From Alphaproteobacteria bacterium (lineage in GTDB: Bacteria; Pseudomonadota; Alphaproteobacteria; JAGPBS01): 43,616 bases of DNA. The stretch is taken from contig JAGPBS010000014.1 in NCBI GenBank assembly GCA_018063245.1, forward strand, positions 1 through 43,616. Reading direction: 5' to 3'. Shown here piece after piece: positions 1 to 7,849 of the stretch (position 1 is the first letter of the stretch; each line of letters opens with the position of its first letter). Both the position numbers and the translations under genes were made by a program. Below the pieces are notes generated by a model. The model did no database searches. It had not been told where the DNA came from and worked only from the letters and a program-made list of their open reading frames with translations.

Positions 1-393
1 TGATGCATATGAGTGAATGGGGTACATAACAAGACTTGATTGCACAGAAAGAGCAGAACGATAACTTGAATCAATGCGCTCAACTTCGCGTGCAATAAGG
101 CCATAGGCAACATAACTTGTGTCAGCACAGCCATAGCCAGAGAGGGTTGAACCAAGAAAGCCCATCTCACCCATTTCGAGATAAATAGCAGGATCAAAGA
201 TTTCGTCACGATTGGCTTTGATAATACGCGGTAGGAGTTTCTTTTGACAATATTGACGCGCTTGTGTCTGAATGATTGTCTCATCCTCAGTCAAGAGACT
301 ATCAAACGAAAGTGGATCTTGCCAATTGAAGGCCGCTTTGCTTGATTTTTTTCCAGATTTTGTCTCTTGAATTTGGATGAGTTGTTCTGTCAT
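1..393 (-). CDS. gcdH: Glutaryl-CoA dehydrogenase, N-terminal part (cut by window edge)
   Basis: Not a complete reading frame here: 131 codons from an ATG at 391-393 run off the left edge. An AAAGGAC ribosome site lies just upstream. The N-terminus reads [17 protein letters not shown], then [13 protein letters not shown], then [20 protein letters not shown] and [11 protein letters not shown]. These match the N-terminal helical domain of glutaryl-CoA dehydrogenases within the acyl-CoA dehydrogenase superfamily. The family oxidises and decarboxylates glutaryl-CoA to crotonyl-CoA in lysine/tryptophan breakdown, using FAD. The FAD-binding and catalytic glutamate regions lie outside the window. 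The gene starts 11 bp after the hflC stop, so it is probably cotranscribed with hflKC. The assignment to glutaryl-CoA rather than another acyl-CoA dehydrogenase rests on the conserved [19 protein letters not shown]-type block. Confidence 0.85.
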   Translation of the reverse strand, partial: MTEQLIQIQETKSGKKSSKAAFNWQDPLSFDSLLTEDETIIQTQARQYCQKKLLPRIIKANRDEIFDPAIYLEMGEMGFLGSTLSGYGCADTSYVAYGLIAREVERIDSSYRSALSVQSSLVMYPIHSYAS

Positions 394-404
394 ATTTTGT
401 CCTT

Positions 405-1277
405 TTATTTTTTTAAATCACTCGCGTGACTAAAGAATCTAAAAAACTCACTTTCAGGTGATAAAACCATTGTTGTGTCATTGGATCCTAATGATGTTTT
501 ATAGGCTTGAAGGCTTCTATAGAAGGAATAGAATTTAGGATCTTTTGAGGTTTCTTTGCTGAGTGTATTGAGGGCTGAAAAATCCCCTTCACCACGAAGA
601 ATCTGTGCTTTCTTTTCAGCTTCTGCCAGAATCACGGTTCTTTCACGATCAGCTTTTGCTTTGATTTGCTGCGCTTGCTCTTGTCCTTGAGCTCTGAATT
701 CTGCAGCCTCACGCTCACGCTCAGAGCGCATCCGGGCGAAAATCGCTTGCGATGTTTCTGATGGCAAATCACCACTGCGAATTCGAACATCAACAACTTC
801 GATGCCGAATTTTGAAGCCTCTTCATTCGATTGTGTGTGGATCATGTTCATAATATTAGCACGTTCAGCTGAGAGCACGGCTTGCAGAGTCACATTACCC
901 AACACGCGGCGTAAGGATGAGTTGACAACTGAGTTGAGGCGTTGTTCTGCAATTTTTTCAGACCCAACTGTTTGGTAGAACTTGAGTGGGTCTTTGATTT
1001 TGAAGCGCACGAATGAGTCAACATTCAGCCTTTTTTGATCAGAAAGAATCACTTGCTGTATCGGTGGGTCTAGATCTAAGACGCGTTTGTCATAGAAAAC
1101 AGTATCTTGGATGAATGGCACTTTAAGTTTGAGGCCAGGGTCGCGATAGATTTGTTTTGGATCCCCAAATTGGAGAACAATGGCTTGATCTGTCTCAGTC
1201 ACTACAAATAAGGATCCACTGAGCAGGATAAACAGAACGAAAACACCGACTATTATTGCAATCAATTTAGAATTCAT
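405..1277 (-). CDS. hflC: Protease modulator HflC (SPFH/band 7)
   Basis: 290 residues, close to the usual HflC length. One N-terminal membrane segment (about residues 7-29) is followed by a band-7/SPFH domain ([17 protein letters not shown]) and a long charged helix rich in Arg, Glu, Ala and Gln (about 185-230). HflC pairs with HflK in a large periplasm-facing cage around the FtsH protease and modulates turnover of membrane proteins. The ATG at 1275-1277 is preceded by GGAG. The gene lies 11 bp behind hflK in the classical hflK-hflC order. Nothing is missing from the domain layout. Confidence is high from the SPFH pattern and the pairing. Confidence 0.95.
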   Translation of the reverse strand: MNSKLIAIIVGVFVLFILLSGSLFVVTETDQAIVLQFGDPKQIYRDPGLKLKVPFIQDTVFYDKRVLDLDPPIQQVILSDQKRLNVDSFVRFKIKDPLKFYQTVGSEKIAEQRLNSVVNSSLRRVLGNVTLQAVLSAERANIMNMIHTQSNEEASKFGIEVVDVRIRSGDLPSETSQAIFARMRSEREREAAEFRAQGQEQAQQIKAKADRERTVILAEAEKKAQILRGEGDFSALNTLSKETSKDPKFYSFYRSLQAYKTSLGSNDTTMVLSPESEFFRFFSHASDLKK

Positions 1278-1288
1278 GTGTATCTCCG

Positions 1289-2593
1289 TTATTGTTGTTT
1301 TGGTGAAGCGGTCGCTTCAGCAGATTCATTTTTAAGCTGATTCAAGGGGAGGTAGGGTACAACACCCTGAGCACCTTGGGCAGACTTGTCAATAATGATT
1401 TTAGGGGTGTTCTGTAGGATTGTTTCCATGGCTTCGTAGTAGAGCCTGTCTCCTGTCACAGATTTACTATCTTGATAAGCATCAAGCACAGATTTAAAAC
1501 GCTTTGCATCACCTTCAGCAAGACGCATCTGTTGATCTTTATAAGCGGCTGCGTTTTCAAGAATGCGCTCAGCATCACCGCGTGCGACGGGAACAATTGA
1601 GTTCTGATAGGCTTCTGCTTCATTTCTGAGACGTTCTTTATCGGCACGTGCACGTTGAACATCGTTGAAGGCATCAATAACTGCGGAAGGCGGATCAACT
1701 TTTTGAAGCTGCACTTGCGTAATTTCGATCCCTGAGCTGTAGTTATTCAGCATTTCTTGGAGGAGTTGCTGCGTTTTCAATTCAATTTGCTGACGTGCTT
1801 CTGTCAAGGCTGGTTGAATTTCTGTTTGGCCAATGACTTCACGCATAGCACTTTCAGCAGCTTTTTTGACGGTACCTTGTGGGTCACGTATTTTGAATAA
1901 GAATTCACCTGCATCTTTTACAACCCAGAAAACAGTGAAGTTGATGTCAATGATATTTTCATCACCCGTGAGCATGAGGGATTCATCGCCAAATTCTTTT
2001 TTACCAGAGCGATCCATGTCACCATTTTCTGTTCTGTACCCAACCTCAACTTTATTGACGCGCGTTACCTTTGGTGTGTAAACAATTTCGATAGGGGCAG
2101 GGAGATGGTAACGAAGGCCTGGCTGTTCTGTGCGGACCATTTTACCAAAACGTTGCACAACGCCTTGTTCATCAGCTGAAACGCGATAGAAGCCAGTTAA
2201 AAACCAACCAGCTAGCAAAAGGCTGCCAATAATCAAGACAGTGCTCTGTAAGCCATGGGGGAGAAAAGAACCCATTTTTTCTTTGAATTTTTCAAAGTTT
2301 TCATCAAAATCAGGGCCGTTAGATCTGTTAGAGCTTGTTTTACGTTTCGATTTAAAATCGTTAAAGGAGAAAATGTCCTTAAGATCGTTTTCTTTTTTAT
2401 CATCATCCTCATCATCAGAGTCATAAAAGATAGAACCTTCATCCTCATCTTCGTCATCTTTGTTGGACTTATCCTGTTTTTTCGACCAGGGATTATCAGA
2501 TTGTGAGTCTTTATCTGAGGTTTTATCTTTTTTTTCTTCTTCATCGTCAGAAGATGGGCCCCATGGGCCTCCTTTATCAGAACCAGATGACAT
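1289..2593 (-). CDS. hflK: FtsH-modulating subunit HflK with unusual acidic N-terminus
   Basis: 434 residues. Residues about 1-75 form a low-complexity Asp/Glu/Lys/Ser segment (DDEDEDEGSIFYDSDDEDDD), in place of the short Gly-rich head common in HflK. A transmembrane helix follows at about 117-136, then the SPFH domain starting VSADEQGVVQRFGKMVRTEQ. Further on are the family block VNKVEVGYR and a coiled region (about 300-370) used for cage assembly with HflC. The ATG at 2591-2593 has GAGGAAA upstream. It is the first gene of hflK-hflC-gcdH and is divergent from mrp, with 103 bp between. The acidic head is on the cytoplasmic side if topology is canonical, where FtsH or other partners could be contacted (inference). 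Confidence 0.94.
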   Translation of the reverse strand: MSSGSDKGGPWGPSSDDEEEKKDKTSDKDSQSDNPWSKKQDKSNKDDEDEDEGSIFYDSDDEDDDKKENDLKDIFSFNDFKSKRKTSSNRSNGPDFDENFEKFKEKMGSFLPHGLQSTVLIIGSLLLAGWFLTGFYRVSADEQGVVQRFGKMVRTEQPGLRYHLPAPIEIVYTPKVTRVNKVEVGYRTENGDMDRSGKKEFGDESLMLTGDENIIDINFTVFWVVKDAGEFLFKIRDPQGTVKKAAESAMREVIGQTEIQPALTEARQQIELKTQQLLQEMLNNYSSGIEITQVQLQKVDPPSAVIDAFNDVQRARADKERLRNEAEAYQNSIVPVARGDAERILENAAAYKDQQMRLAEGDAKRFKSVLDAYQDSKSVTGDRLYYEAMETILQNTPKIIIDKSAQGAQGVVPYLPLNQLKNESAEATASPKQQ

Positions 2594-2696
2594 AAATTAT
2601 TTCCTCATTTTGTTTTCTTGCTTTTGTGTGCGAAAATTTTATAATAGATAAGTTGATTTGTAACTTATTATACGATTATAAGGTAAAGAATATATC

Positions 2697-3779
2697 ATGA
2701 CGATACAAGAAGAAATAAAAAAAATTCTATCCTATGTATTTCACCCGAAATATCAGAAATCTATTGTTGAACTTGGGTACTTAGAGGCTGTGCACCTTTA
2801 TCCTGAGAGCAAAACGTTGCGTTGTCTCTTTTCATGTCCTCCTCAAGATGCTTCCTTTCTCTATACAATTGAAAAGAAAATAGAGCAGCTTTTGAAAGAG
2901 AAGACAGGCTTTGAGAATGTTCAAATTCTGATCACATCACACCAGCAAATTCAAGAGCCTAAGCCACAGACAAAAACACCGAGCGCTCCTCCTGTTCAAA
3001 AAATGGCATTACCACATATGAGGCATATCATTGCGATTGCTTCAGGCAAGGGTGGTGTTGGTAAATCGACAACAGCTGTGAATCTTGCTGTAACCTTCGC
3101 GAAGAAGGGATTCAGAATTGGTTTGTTAGATGCTGATATTTATGGTCCATCAATACCAAGAATGACAAGTACGATGGGTCGTCCTGAGATTGAAAAGGCA
3201 TCTAAAAAACTGATTCCTCATCAAAAATATGGTGTGTCTATCATGTCGATAGGTTACATGACGGATGAAGCAACGCCCATGATTTGGCGTGGGCCTATGG
3301 TTCAAACGGCTATTCGCCAAATGATTGAAGATGTAAAATGGCCTGAACTTGATATTCTCTTTATCGATCTGCCGCCAGGAACGGGCGATGCACAATTGAC
3401 AATGGCTCAAAAAGTCCCGCTCACAGGTGCGATTGTAGTTTCAACGCCGCAGGATATTGCTTTGCTTGATGCCCGCAGAGGGATTGAAATGTTCAAAAAA
3501 ACGAATGTTCCCATTTTAGGACTCATTGAAAATATGAGTTATTTTGAATGTCCGAACTGTCATCATCAAAGTCACATTTTTAGCCATGATGGTGTAGAAA
3601 GCATTGCAAAATCACTTGATATTCCATATTTGGGTGGTTTACCTCTCGATATTAAAATCAGAGAGCAGAGTGATAAGGGCGAGCCCTTTACCCTCGATGG
3701 TCAAGTCGGAACGCATTTCCACACTATCATTGAGAATTTGATTACTGAGCTGAGCAGACGAAACATGAAAGTCGCTTAA
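2697..3779 (+). CDS. mrp: Mrp/ApbC/NBP35-type Fe-S cluster carrier ATPase
   Basis: 360 residues. The N-terminus (about 1-82) is a MIP18/DUF59-like domain. A Pro/Gln-rich linker leads to the P-loop ATPase with the deviant Walker A SGKGGVGKST at 116-125. Walker B-like DLPPGTGDAQLT and the C-terminal Cys pair FECPNC are also present. Proteins of this family bind a bridging 4Fe-4S cluster through the CxxC pair in a dimer and deliver it to apo-proteins. The upstream ribosome site is weak (AAAGAA). It is transcribed alone, divergent from hflK and convergent with the Sel1 gene. Family assignment is secure; the client proteins are unknown. Confidence 0.93.
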   Translation: MTIQEEIKKILSYVFHPKYQKSIVELGYLEAVHLYPESKTLRCLFSCPPQDASFLYTIEKKIEQLLKEKTGFENVQILITSHQQIQEPKPQTKTPSAPPVQKMALPHMRHIIAIASGKGGVGKSTTAVNLAVTFAKKGFRIGLLDADIYGPSIPRMTSTMGRPEIEKASKKLIPHQKYGVSIMSIGYMTDEATPMIWRGPMVQTAIRQMIEDVKWPELDILFIDLPPGTGDAQLTMAQKVPLTGAIVVSTPQDIALLDARRGIEMFKKTNVPILGLIENMSYFECPNCHHQSHIFSHDGVESIAKSLDIPYLGGLPLDIKIREQSDKGEPFTLDGQVGTHFHTIIENLITELSRRNMKVA

Positions 3780-3800
3780 TACTAAGCGCCGTTATTTTTT
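3773..3800 (+). terminator. Possible weak terminator of mrp
   Basis: A 6-bp perfect stem CGCTTA/TAAGCG (3773-3778 with 3783-3788, 4-nt loop) spans the mrp stop codon and is followed by ATTTTTT at 3794-3800. The stem is short and the T-run starts 5 nt late, so this is only a weak intrinsic terminator candidate between convergent genes. Confidence 0.3.
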
Positions 3801-5060
3801 CACGCGCACTCTTTTGGCGTTAATATCCACTGTGGATTTTTTCCGCTTAGGTTCATTTTGTGGTGACGTTGATTCAGGTTTTGGAGGCGATGTGTTACCT
3901 TCCGGCTTTATCGTTTCTGATGCCTGGACTTTATCTAAATAAGTTTGTAATTCAACAAGAGCTTCTTGCGCTTCGTTATGATTTTGCACCGCTGCTTTTT
4001 GGAGCCACTCAAGAGCTTTTTGGTAATTGATTTTTATACCGATCCCATTTGTATAACAGCGCCCTAATCTGTATTGAGCATTTTTATGTCCCGCAGTTGC
4101 TGCAATATTATAATAAATGAAAGCAGAGACCTCATCGATGCTGAGGCCTTCACCACTTTCATAACAAAGGGCTAGGCTGTATTGCGCTGGCATATAATTT
4201 TGAGCTGCAGCTTTTAAGAAATATTCAAAGGCTTTTTCAGGATTTTTTTTGCAGCCTATGCCTTTTTTACAGCAAAGGGCGACATTATATTGAGCCTTTC
4301 TATAGCCGAGCTGAGCAGATTTAATAAAAATTCTTGCGGCTGTACGCAGATCTTTTTCACGGCCGAGCCCTTTCTGGTAAAGCAAAGCAATGCAAAAATA
4401 TGCTTTCGCATGTTGTTGTTTGGCAGCTCTTGATAAAAATTCATAAGCTTGTCCGAAGTTTTGTTCTAACTGTATGCCTTTAAAATAGTAGTATCCTAGT
4501 TGAAATAATGCATGAGCATCGTTTTCATTTGCGAGTTGAAACAGTCTTTCAAGTTCGTGCTTCTTTTGTTCTTGGAATTTAACAAGTGCATTTTGAGCCT
4601 GATCAAGCCCGAGTGCGGCCGCTTTTTCAAGTAAAATGATGGCTTCTTTTTTATTTGGCTTAATGTTGAATTTGCCGCAGTAGGAATAGTAACTAAGGCC
4701 AAATAGAGCAAGCGGATAGTCATAAGAAGCAGCGTTTTTGAGATGCTCTAACCCTCTTGAAATGTCATCATCTGATGCTTTTGGATTGTTTAAGAGAGCG
4801 ACGCTTTGTTTGTATTGCTCGATTGCATATGGATTGTGCGTAGGTATTTCAAGGGTGACAAGATGGCCCAATAAATCGGTTTCAGGAAGCGTTAGAAGGA
4901 AATTGTCATCTGCTTTTTGTTCTTGAACTCTTGGTGCTGGATCTGGAGAGAGAGTGTGTGTGTTAAATTCTAATAAAAGTAAATTAATTTCAGGTAGATT
5001 TAAGAAATTAAAAGGATCGAGAGTGGGAGATGGAGTGCTAGGTGTGGGGAAGTGTGACAT
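3792..5060 (-). CDS. Sel1-repeat protein with basic NLS-like C-terminus
   Basis: 422 residues without a signal peptide or membrane segment. Residues about 95-375 hold six or seven Sel1-like repeats of about 36 residues (for example YYFKGIQLEQNFGQAYEFL, LCYESGEGLSIDEVSAFIYY, CYTNGIGIKINYQKALEWL). These form alpha-alpha solenoids used for protein-protein contacts. The N-terminal 90 residues are unassigned. The C-terminus is Pro/Ser-rich and ends with PKRKK (404-408), ten residues, then KRVRVKK, which resembles a bipartite nuclear localisation signal. The ATG is preceded by GAGGG. It is a single gene with an AT-rich upstream region. Sel1 proteins are common in host-associated bacteria, but no secretion signal is visible, so an effector role is inference; an internal scaffold is equally possible. 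Confidence 0.85.
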   Translation of the reverse strand: MSHFPTPSTPSPTLDPFNFLNLPEINLLLLEFNTHTLSPDPAPRVQEQKADDNFLLTLPETDLLGHLVTLEIPTHNPYAIEQYKQSVALLNNPKASDDDISRGLEHLKNAASYDYPLALFGLSYYSYCGKFNIKPNKKEAIILLEKAAALGLDQAQNALVKFQEQKKHELERLFQLANENDAHALFQLGYYYFKGIQLEQNFGQAYEFLSRAAKQQHAKAYFCIALLYQKGLGREKDLRTAARIFIKSAQLGYRKAQYNVALCCKKGIGCKKNPEKAFEYFLKAAAQNYMPAQYSLALCYESGEGLSIDEVSAFIYYNIAATAGHKNAQYRLGRCYTNGIGIKINYQKALEWLQKAAVQNHNEAQEALVELQTYLDKVQASETIKPEGNTSPPKPESTSPQNEPKRKKSTVDINAKRVRVKK

Positions 5061-5136
5061 GCAGATACCCTCATGAATTTTTAATATTAATATTCCGAAA
5101 ATGTATTATATATCTATAATATTAATATATAAAAGT

Positions 5137-5165
5137 ATATAAGTCAAGGATTAGTTGACTTATAT
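5137..5165. promoter_or_regulatory. 11-bp perfect inverted repeat, operator or terminator-like
   Basis: ATATAAGTCAA (5137-5147) and TTGACTTATAT (5155-5165) are perfect 11-bp inverted arms around a 7-nt spacer. The site lies in the very AT-rich gap between the Sel1 gene start (5060) and the ychF stop (5198), both on the minus strand. It could stop ychF transcription, although no strong T-run follows, or bind a regulator upstream of the Sel1 gene. Confidence 0.4.
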
Positions 5166-5197
5166 CAGGCATTTTGTGTTGGGAAATAAGCTTTGTG

Positions 5198-6301
5198 TCA
5201 AACATTAAACTTAAAGTGGAAGATATCGCCGTCTTTCACGAGATACTCTTTGCCTTCTTGGCGGAGCTTTCCAGCCTCTTTTGCGCCTTGCTCACCTTTA
5301 AACTGAATGAAGTCATCATAGGCGATTGTTTCTGCTTTAATAAAGCCGCGTTCAAAATCGGTGTGAATGACACCTGCAGCTTGTGGGGCTTTGAGGCCCT
5401 TTTTGAGAGTCCAAGCTCTTGTTTCTTTTGGGCCTGCGGTGAAGAAGGTAATTTGTTCTAAAAGCTCGTATGCAGAGCGGATGATTTTATGGAGACCAGG
5501 TTCAGAAAGCCCTAAGGATGCAATGAAATCGAGCTTATCAGCTTCTTCCAGATTTGCAATTTCAGATTCAATGGCCGCAGAGATAAAGACAGCTTGGGCA
5601 TTTTGCTCATGTGCCATTGTTTCAACCAGACGTGAGAAGTCATTACCTGTAGCGGCAGCAGACTCTTCAACATTACAGACATATAAAACAGGTTTTGATG
5701 TGAGGAGATTGAGCGTACGGAAAGTTGTTTTGTCTTCTTCATTGAGCTTTTCAAAAACATGGCGAGCAGGGAGGCCTTCTTCCAGAACGGGTTTTACCAT
5801 TTCGATCAATGGCAGAAGCTTTAAGGCTTCTTTATCTTGTGTTTTCGCACGTTTTTGAATGCGGATATATTGCTTTTCAAGGCTCTCAAGGTCCGCAAGC
5901 ATTAACTCTGTTTCAACGATGGCAGCATCACGCAATGGATCGATATCTCCTTCAACGTGCGTAATGTCTGTATCAACAAAGCATCTCAAGACATGAATAA
6001 TGGCATTAACCTCACGGATATTTGCAAGGAACTGATTGCCGAGTCCTTCGCCTTTTGATGCGCCTTTAACAAGGCCTGCAATATCAACAAATTCAACTTG
6101 GTTGGGAATGACGGCCTCAGAGCTCATAAGCGCTGCAATAAGAGCGAGACGAGCATCGGGCACATCAACAGATCCTGAGTTTGGTTCAATCGTACAAAAG
6201 GGGTAATTTGCAGCTTGTGCATTGTGCGTTGCTGTGACTGCGTTAAACAGGGTTGACTTGCCAACATTTGGAAGGCCTATAATACCACATTTAAATCCCA
6301 T
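5198..6301 (-). CDS. ychF: Redox-regulated ATPase YchF (Obg family)
   Basis: 367 residues, close to the usual length. The G1/Walker A motif GLPNVGKST is at residues 9-17, and G3 is DIAGLVKGAS. The G4-equivalent is NVEE instead of NKxD, the change that gives YchF its preference for ATP over GTP. A helical insertion and a C-terminal TGS domain (AGVIHTDFERGFIKAETI) follow. YchF/OLA1 associates with ribosomes and influences translation under stress. The ATG at 6299-6301 is preceded by GAGGATAAA. It is the last gene of rplY-pth-ychF, 19 bp after pth; pth-ychF pairing is widespread in bacteria. Confidence 0.97.
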   Translation of the reverse strand: MGFKCGIIGLPNVGKSTLFNAVTATHNAQAANYPFCTIEPNSGSVDVPDARLALIAALMSSEAVIPNQVEFVDIAGLVKGASKGEGLGNQFLANIREVNAIIHVLRCFVDTDITHVEGDIDPLRDAAIVETELMLADLESLEKQYIRIQKRAKTQDKEALKLLPLIEMVKPVLEEGLPARHVFEKLNEEDKTTFRTLNLLTSKPVLYVCNVEESAAATGNDFSRLVETMAHEQNAQAVFISAAIESEIANLEEADKLDFIASLGLSEPGLHKIIRSAYELLEQITFFTAGPKETRAWTLKKGLKAPQAAGVIHTDFERGFIKAETIAYDDFIQFKGEQGAKEAGKLRQEGKEYLVKDGDIFHFKFNV

Positions 6302-6320
6302 TTTATCCTCGTTTATTGAC

Positions 6321-6953
6321 TCATCTTGGTGCAGATGAGATGCTTTGTTTCTGTTTTTGAACGGCTATTTTATTCATCAGCTTGTCAGCTTGATTTGTGA
6401 ATAGCATTGTAATGTTTTCACTAAGACCGTTAATTGTATCTTGAATAGCGGTTGCATCTTCATCTGATGGGCGCTGCAGAACATATCTTTCAGTTGGGAT
6501 ATGTGGATTCTCTGATCGACCAATTCCTAATCGAATGCGCCAATAGTTTGGACCAATCGTTTCATCAATGGACTTAAGGCCATTATGTCCACCAGATCCA
6601 CCGCCTTTTTTAATCCGAATTTTGCCTGGTTCCAGATCAAGATCATCGTGAATAACGTATAAATCTTCAGGATGGAGTTTGAACATTGTCATTAAAGATT
6701 GAACAGACTTGCCAGAAAGATTCATATAGGTTTCTGGTTTCATTAAAAAAAGTGTGCAATCATGCTCTTCACCAGCCATGTGAATGTGAATTTCAGTTTT
6801 TAAAAAATGGGCGTGGTGCTTGAGTTGGAAATCTTTAGAAGAGAGAGATAGGCGGGATGCAATTGCATCAACCGCCCAAAACCCAATATTATGCCTAGTA
6901 TCAGCATATTGAGAACCCGGATTCCCAAGACCGATTAAGGCAGCTTGTTTCAT
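6321..6953 (-). CDS. pth: Peptidyl-tRNA hydrolase
   Basis: 210 residues. The start MKQAALIGLGNPGSQYADTR is typical of Pth. The catalytic His is H21 in RHNIGF, with N11 in the GNPG turn. Further on are MNLSGKSV, the DDLDLEPGKIR block holding the catalytic-site Asp, and GGSGGHNGLKSI with another active-site His/Asn pair. The enzyme frees peptides from peptidyl-tRNA that drops off the ribosome. Its start overlaps the rplY stop (ATGA, 4 bp), indicating translational coupling. About 20 C-terminal residues rich in Lys/Gln extend beyond the core. Confidence 0.97.
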   Translation of the reverse strand: MKQAALIGLGNPGSQYADTRHNIGFWAVDAIASRLSLSSKDFQLKHHAHFLKTEIHIHMAGEEHDCTLFLMKPETYMNLSGKSVQSLMTMFKLHPEDLYVIHDDLDLEPGKIRIKKGGGSGGHNGLKSIDETIGPNYWRIRLGIGRSENPHIPTERYVLQRPSDEDATAIQDTINGLSENITMLFTNQADKLMNKIAVQKQKQSISSAPR

Positions 6954-7606
6954 TTTTTAGCTTCTTTTGTCTCAGCAGATTTGCCTTCTGCAGCAGCTTC
7001 TGCTTCTGGCTCAGCAGCTGTTTCAGATTCTTCTGATTTCAAGCTAGGTGGTGCAATGACGGTTGCAACGGTGAAATCACCAGCAGCAACAGGTTTAACA
7101 CCTTTTGGAAGATCAAATTGATTGATATGAATTGAATCGCCAACTTCTGAATTTTTCAGATCGAAAATGATTTGTTCAGGAATAGAGCCAGCTTCACATC
7201 TAAGGTCAACTGTGTGTGATACGATATTTAAAATACCACCTTTTTTGATGCCTGGGCATGTTTCCATGTTTAAGAATTCAACAGGAACGTGAGCAATAAT
7301 TTCTGTTTTTGCATTCACGCGCAGGAAATCGAGATGGATTGCAAAATCACTAATTGGATCATATTGAACGTCGCGTGTTAGAACTTGATGTGATTTTCCA
7401 TCAAGAACAATTTCAACGATGTGGTTCATGAAAGCCTTCGTATGAAGGTGCCTATCAAGTGTTTTTTTAGAAAGATTGATCATTGTAGGTTCTTTTTTAT
7501 CACCATAAATGACAGCAGGAACATGTCCTTGACGACGAGCTTCACGTGCGGTCCCCTTGCCGGCCTTTGCGCGCTGTGTAGCTTCGATTTTGAGTGTTTC
7601 AATCAT
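6950..7606 (-). CDS. rplY: 50S ribosomal protein L25/general stress protein Ctc
   Basis: 218 residues: the long Ctc-type L25. The N-terminal 5S-rRNA-binding domain (about 1-95) includes KGTAREARRQGHVPAVIYG. The C-terminal CTC beta domain (about 96-185) includes PVEFLNMETCPGIKKGGILN. An Ala/Glu-rich acidic tail ends in KEAKK. The protein binds 5S rRNA in the large subunit. The ATG at 7604-7606 follows AGGAGTTTCTA. It is the first gene of the rplY-pth-ychF operon and is divergent from the histidine kinase gene. Confidence 0.96.
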   Translation of the reverse strand: MIETLKIEATQRAKAGKGTAREARRQGHVPAVIYGDKKEPTMINLSKKTLDRHLHTKAFMNHIVEIVLDGKSHQVLTRDVQYDPISDFAIHLDFLRVNAKTEIIAHVPVEFLNMETCPGIKKGGILNIVSHTVDLRCEAGSIPEQIIFDLKNSEVGDSIHINQFDLPKGVKPVAAGDFTVATVIAPPSLKSEESETAAEPEAEAAAEGKSAETKEAKK

Positions 7607-7765
7607 TAGAAACTCCTAAATGTTAGTGGTTGTAATAACTTCATTTTGTATTTTTGATGAATCAAGAAGCACAAAAGAAGGTCGATTTGCCTCCAGGGGT
7701 GCAAAACGATAGATCACATTAATATAACAAAAGCCTTTTTGTCAAGTCTAATATTATGTTTTTTC

Positions 7766-7792
7766 AGGTTGTCAATTTAATAGGTTGTCAAT
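7766..7792. promoter_or_regulatory. Direct repeat upstream of the histidine kinase gene
   Basis: The 11-mer AGGTTGTCAAT occurs twice, at 7766-7776 and 7782-7792 (16-bp period), about 60-85 bp before the kinase start at 7850. Spacing of one and a half helical turns could suit two regulator monomers, but this may be chance in AT-rich DNA. The rest of the 200-bp gap (7607-7807) shows no recognisable gene. Confidence 0.25.
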
Positions 7793-7849
7793 ATCTCTGT
7801 TGATAGTATGTACAAATGGAGAACTACTTTTGGGCTGATGGAGGCGAAA

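Noticed and set aside
2233-2544. Lys/Met-rich ORFs overlapping hflK
   Set aside because: They are other-frame translations of the acidic low-complexity part of hflK, not separate genes.
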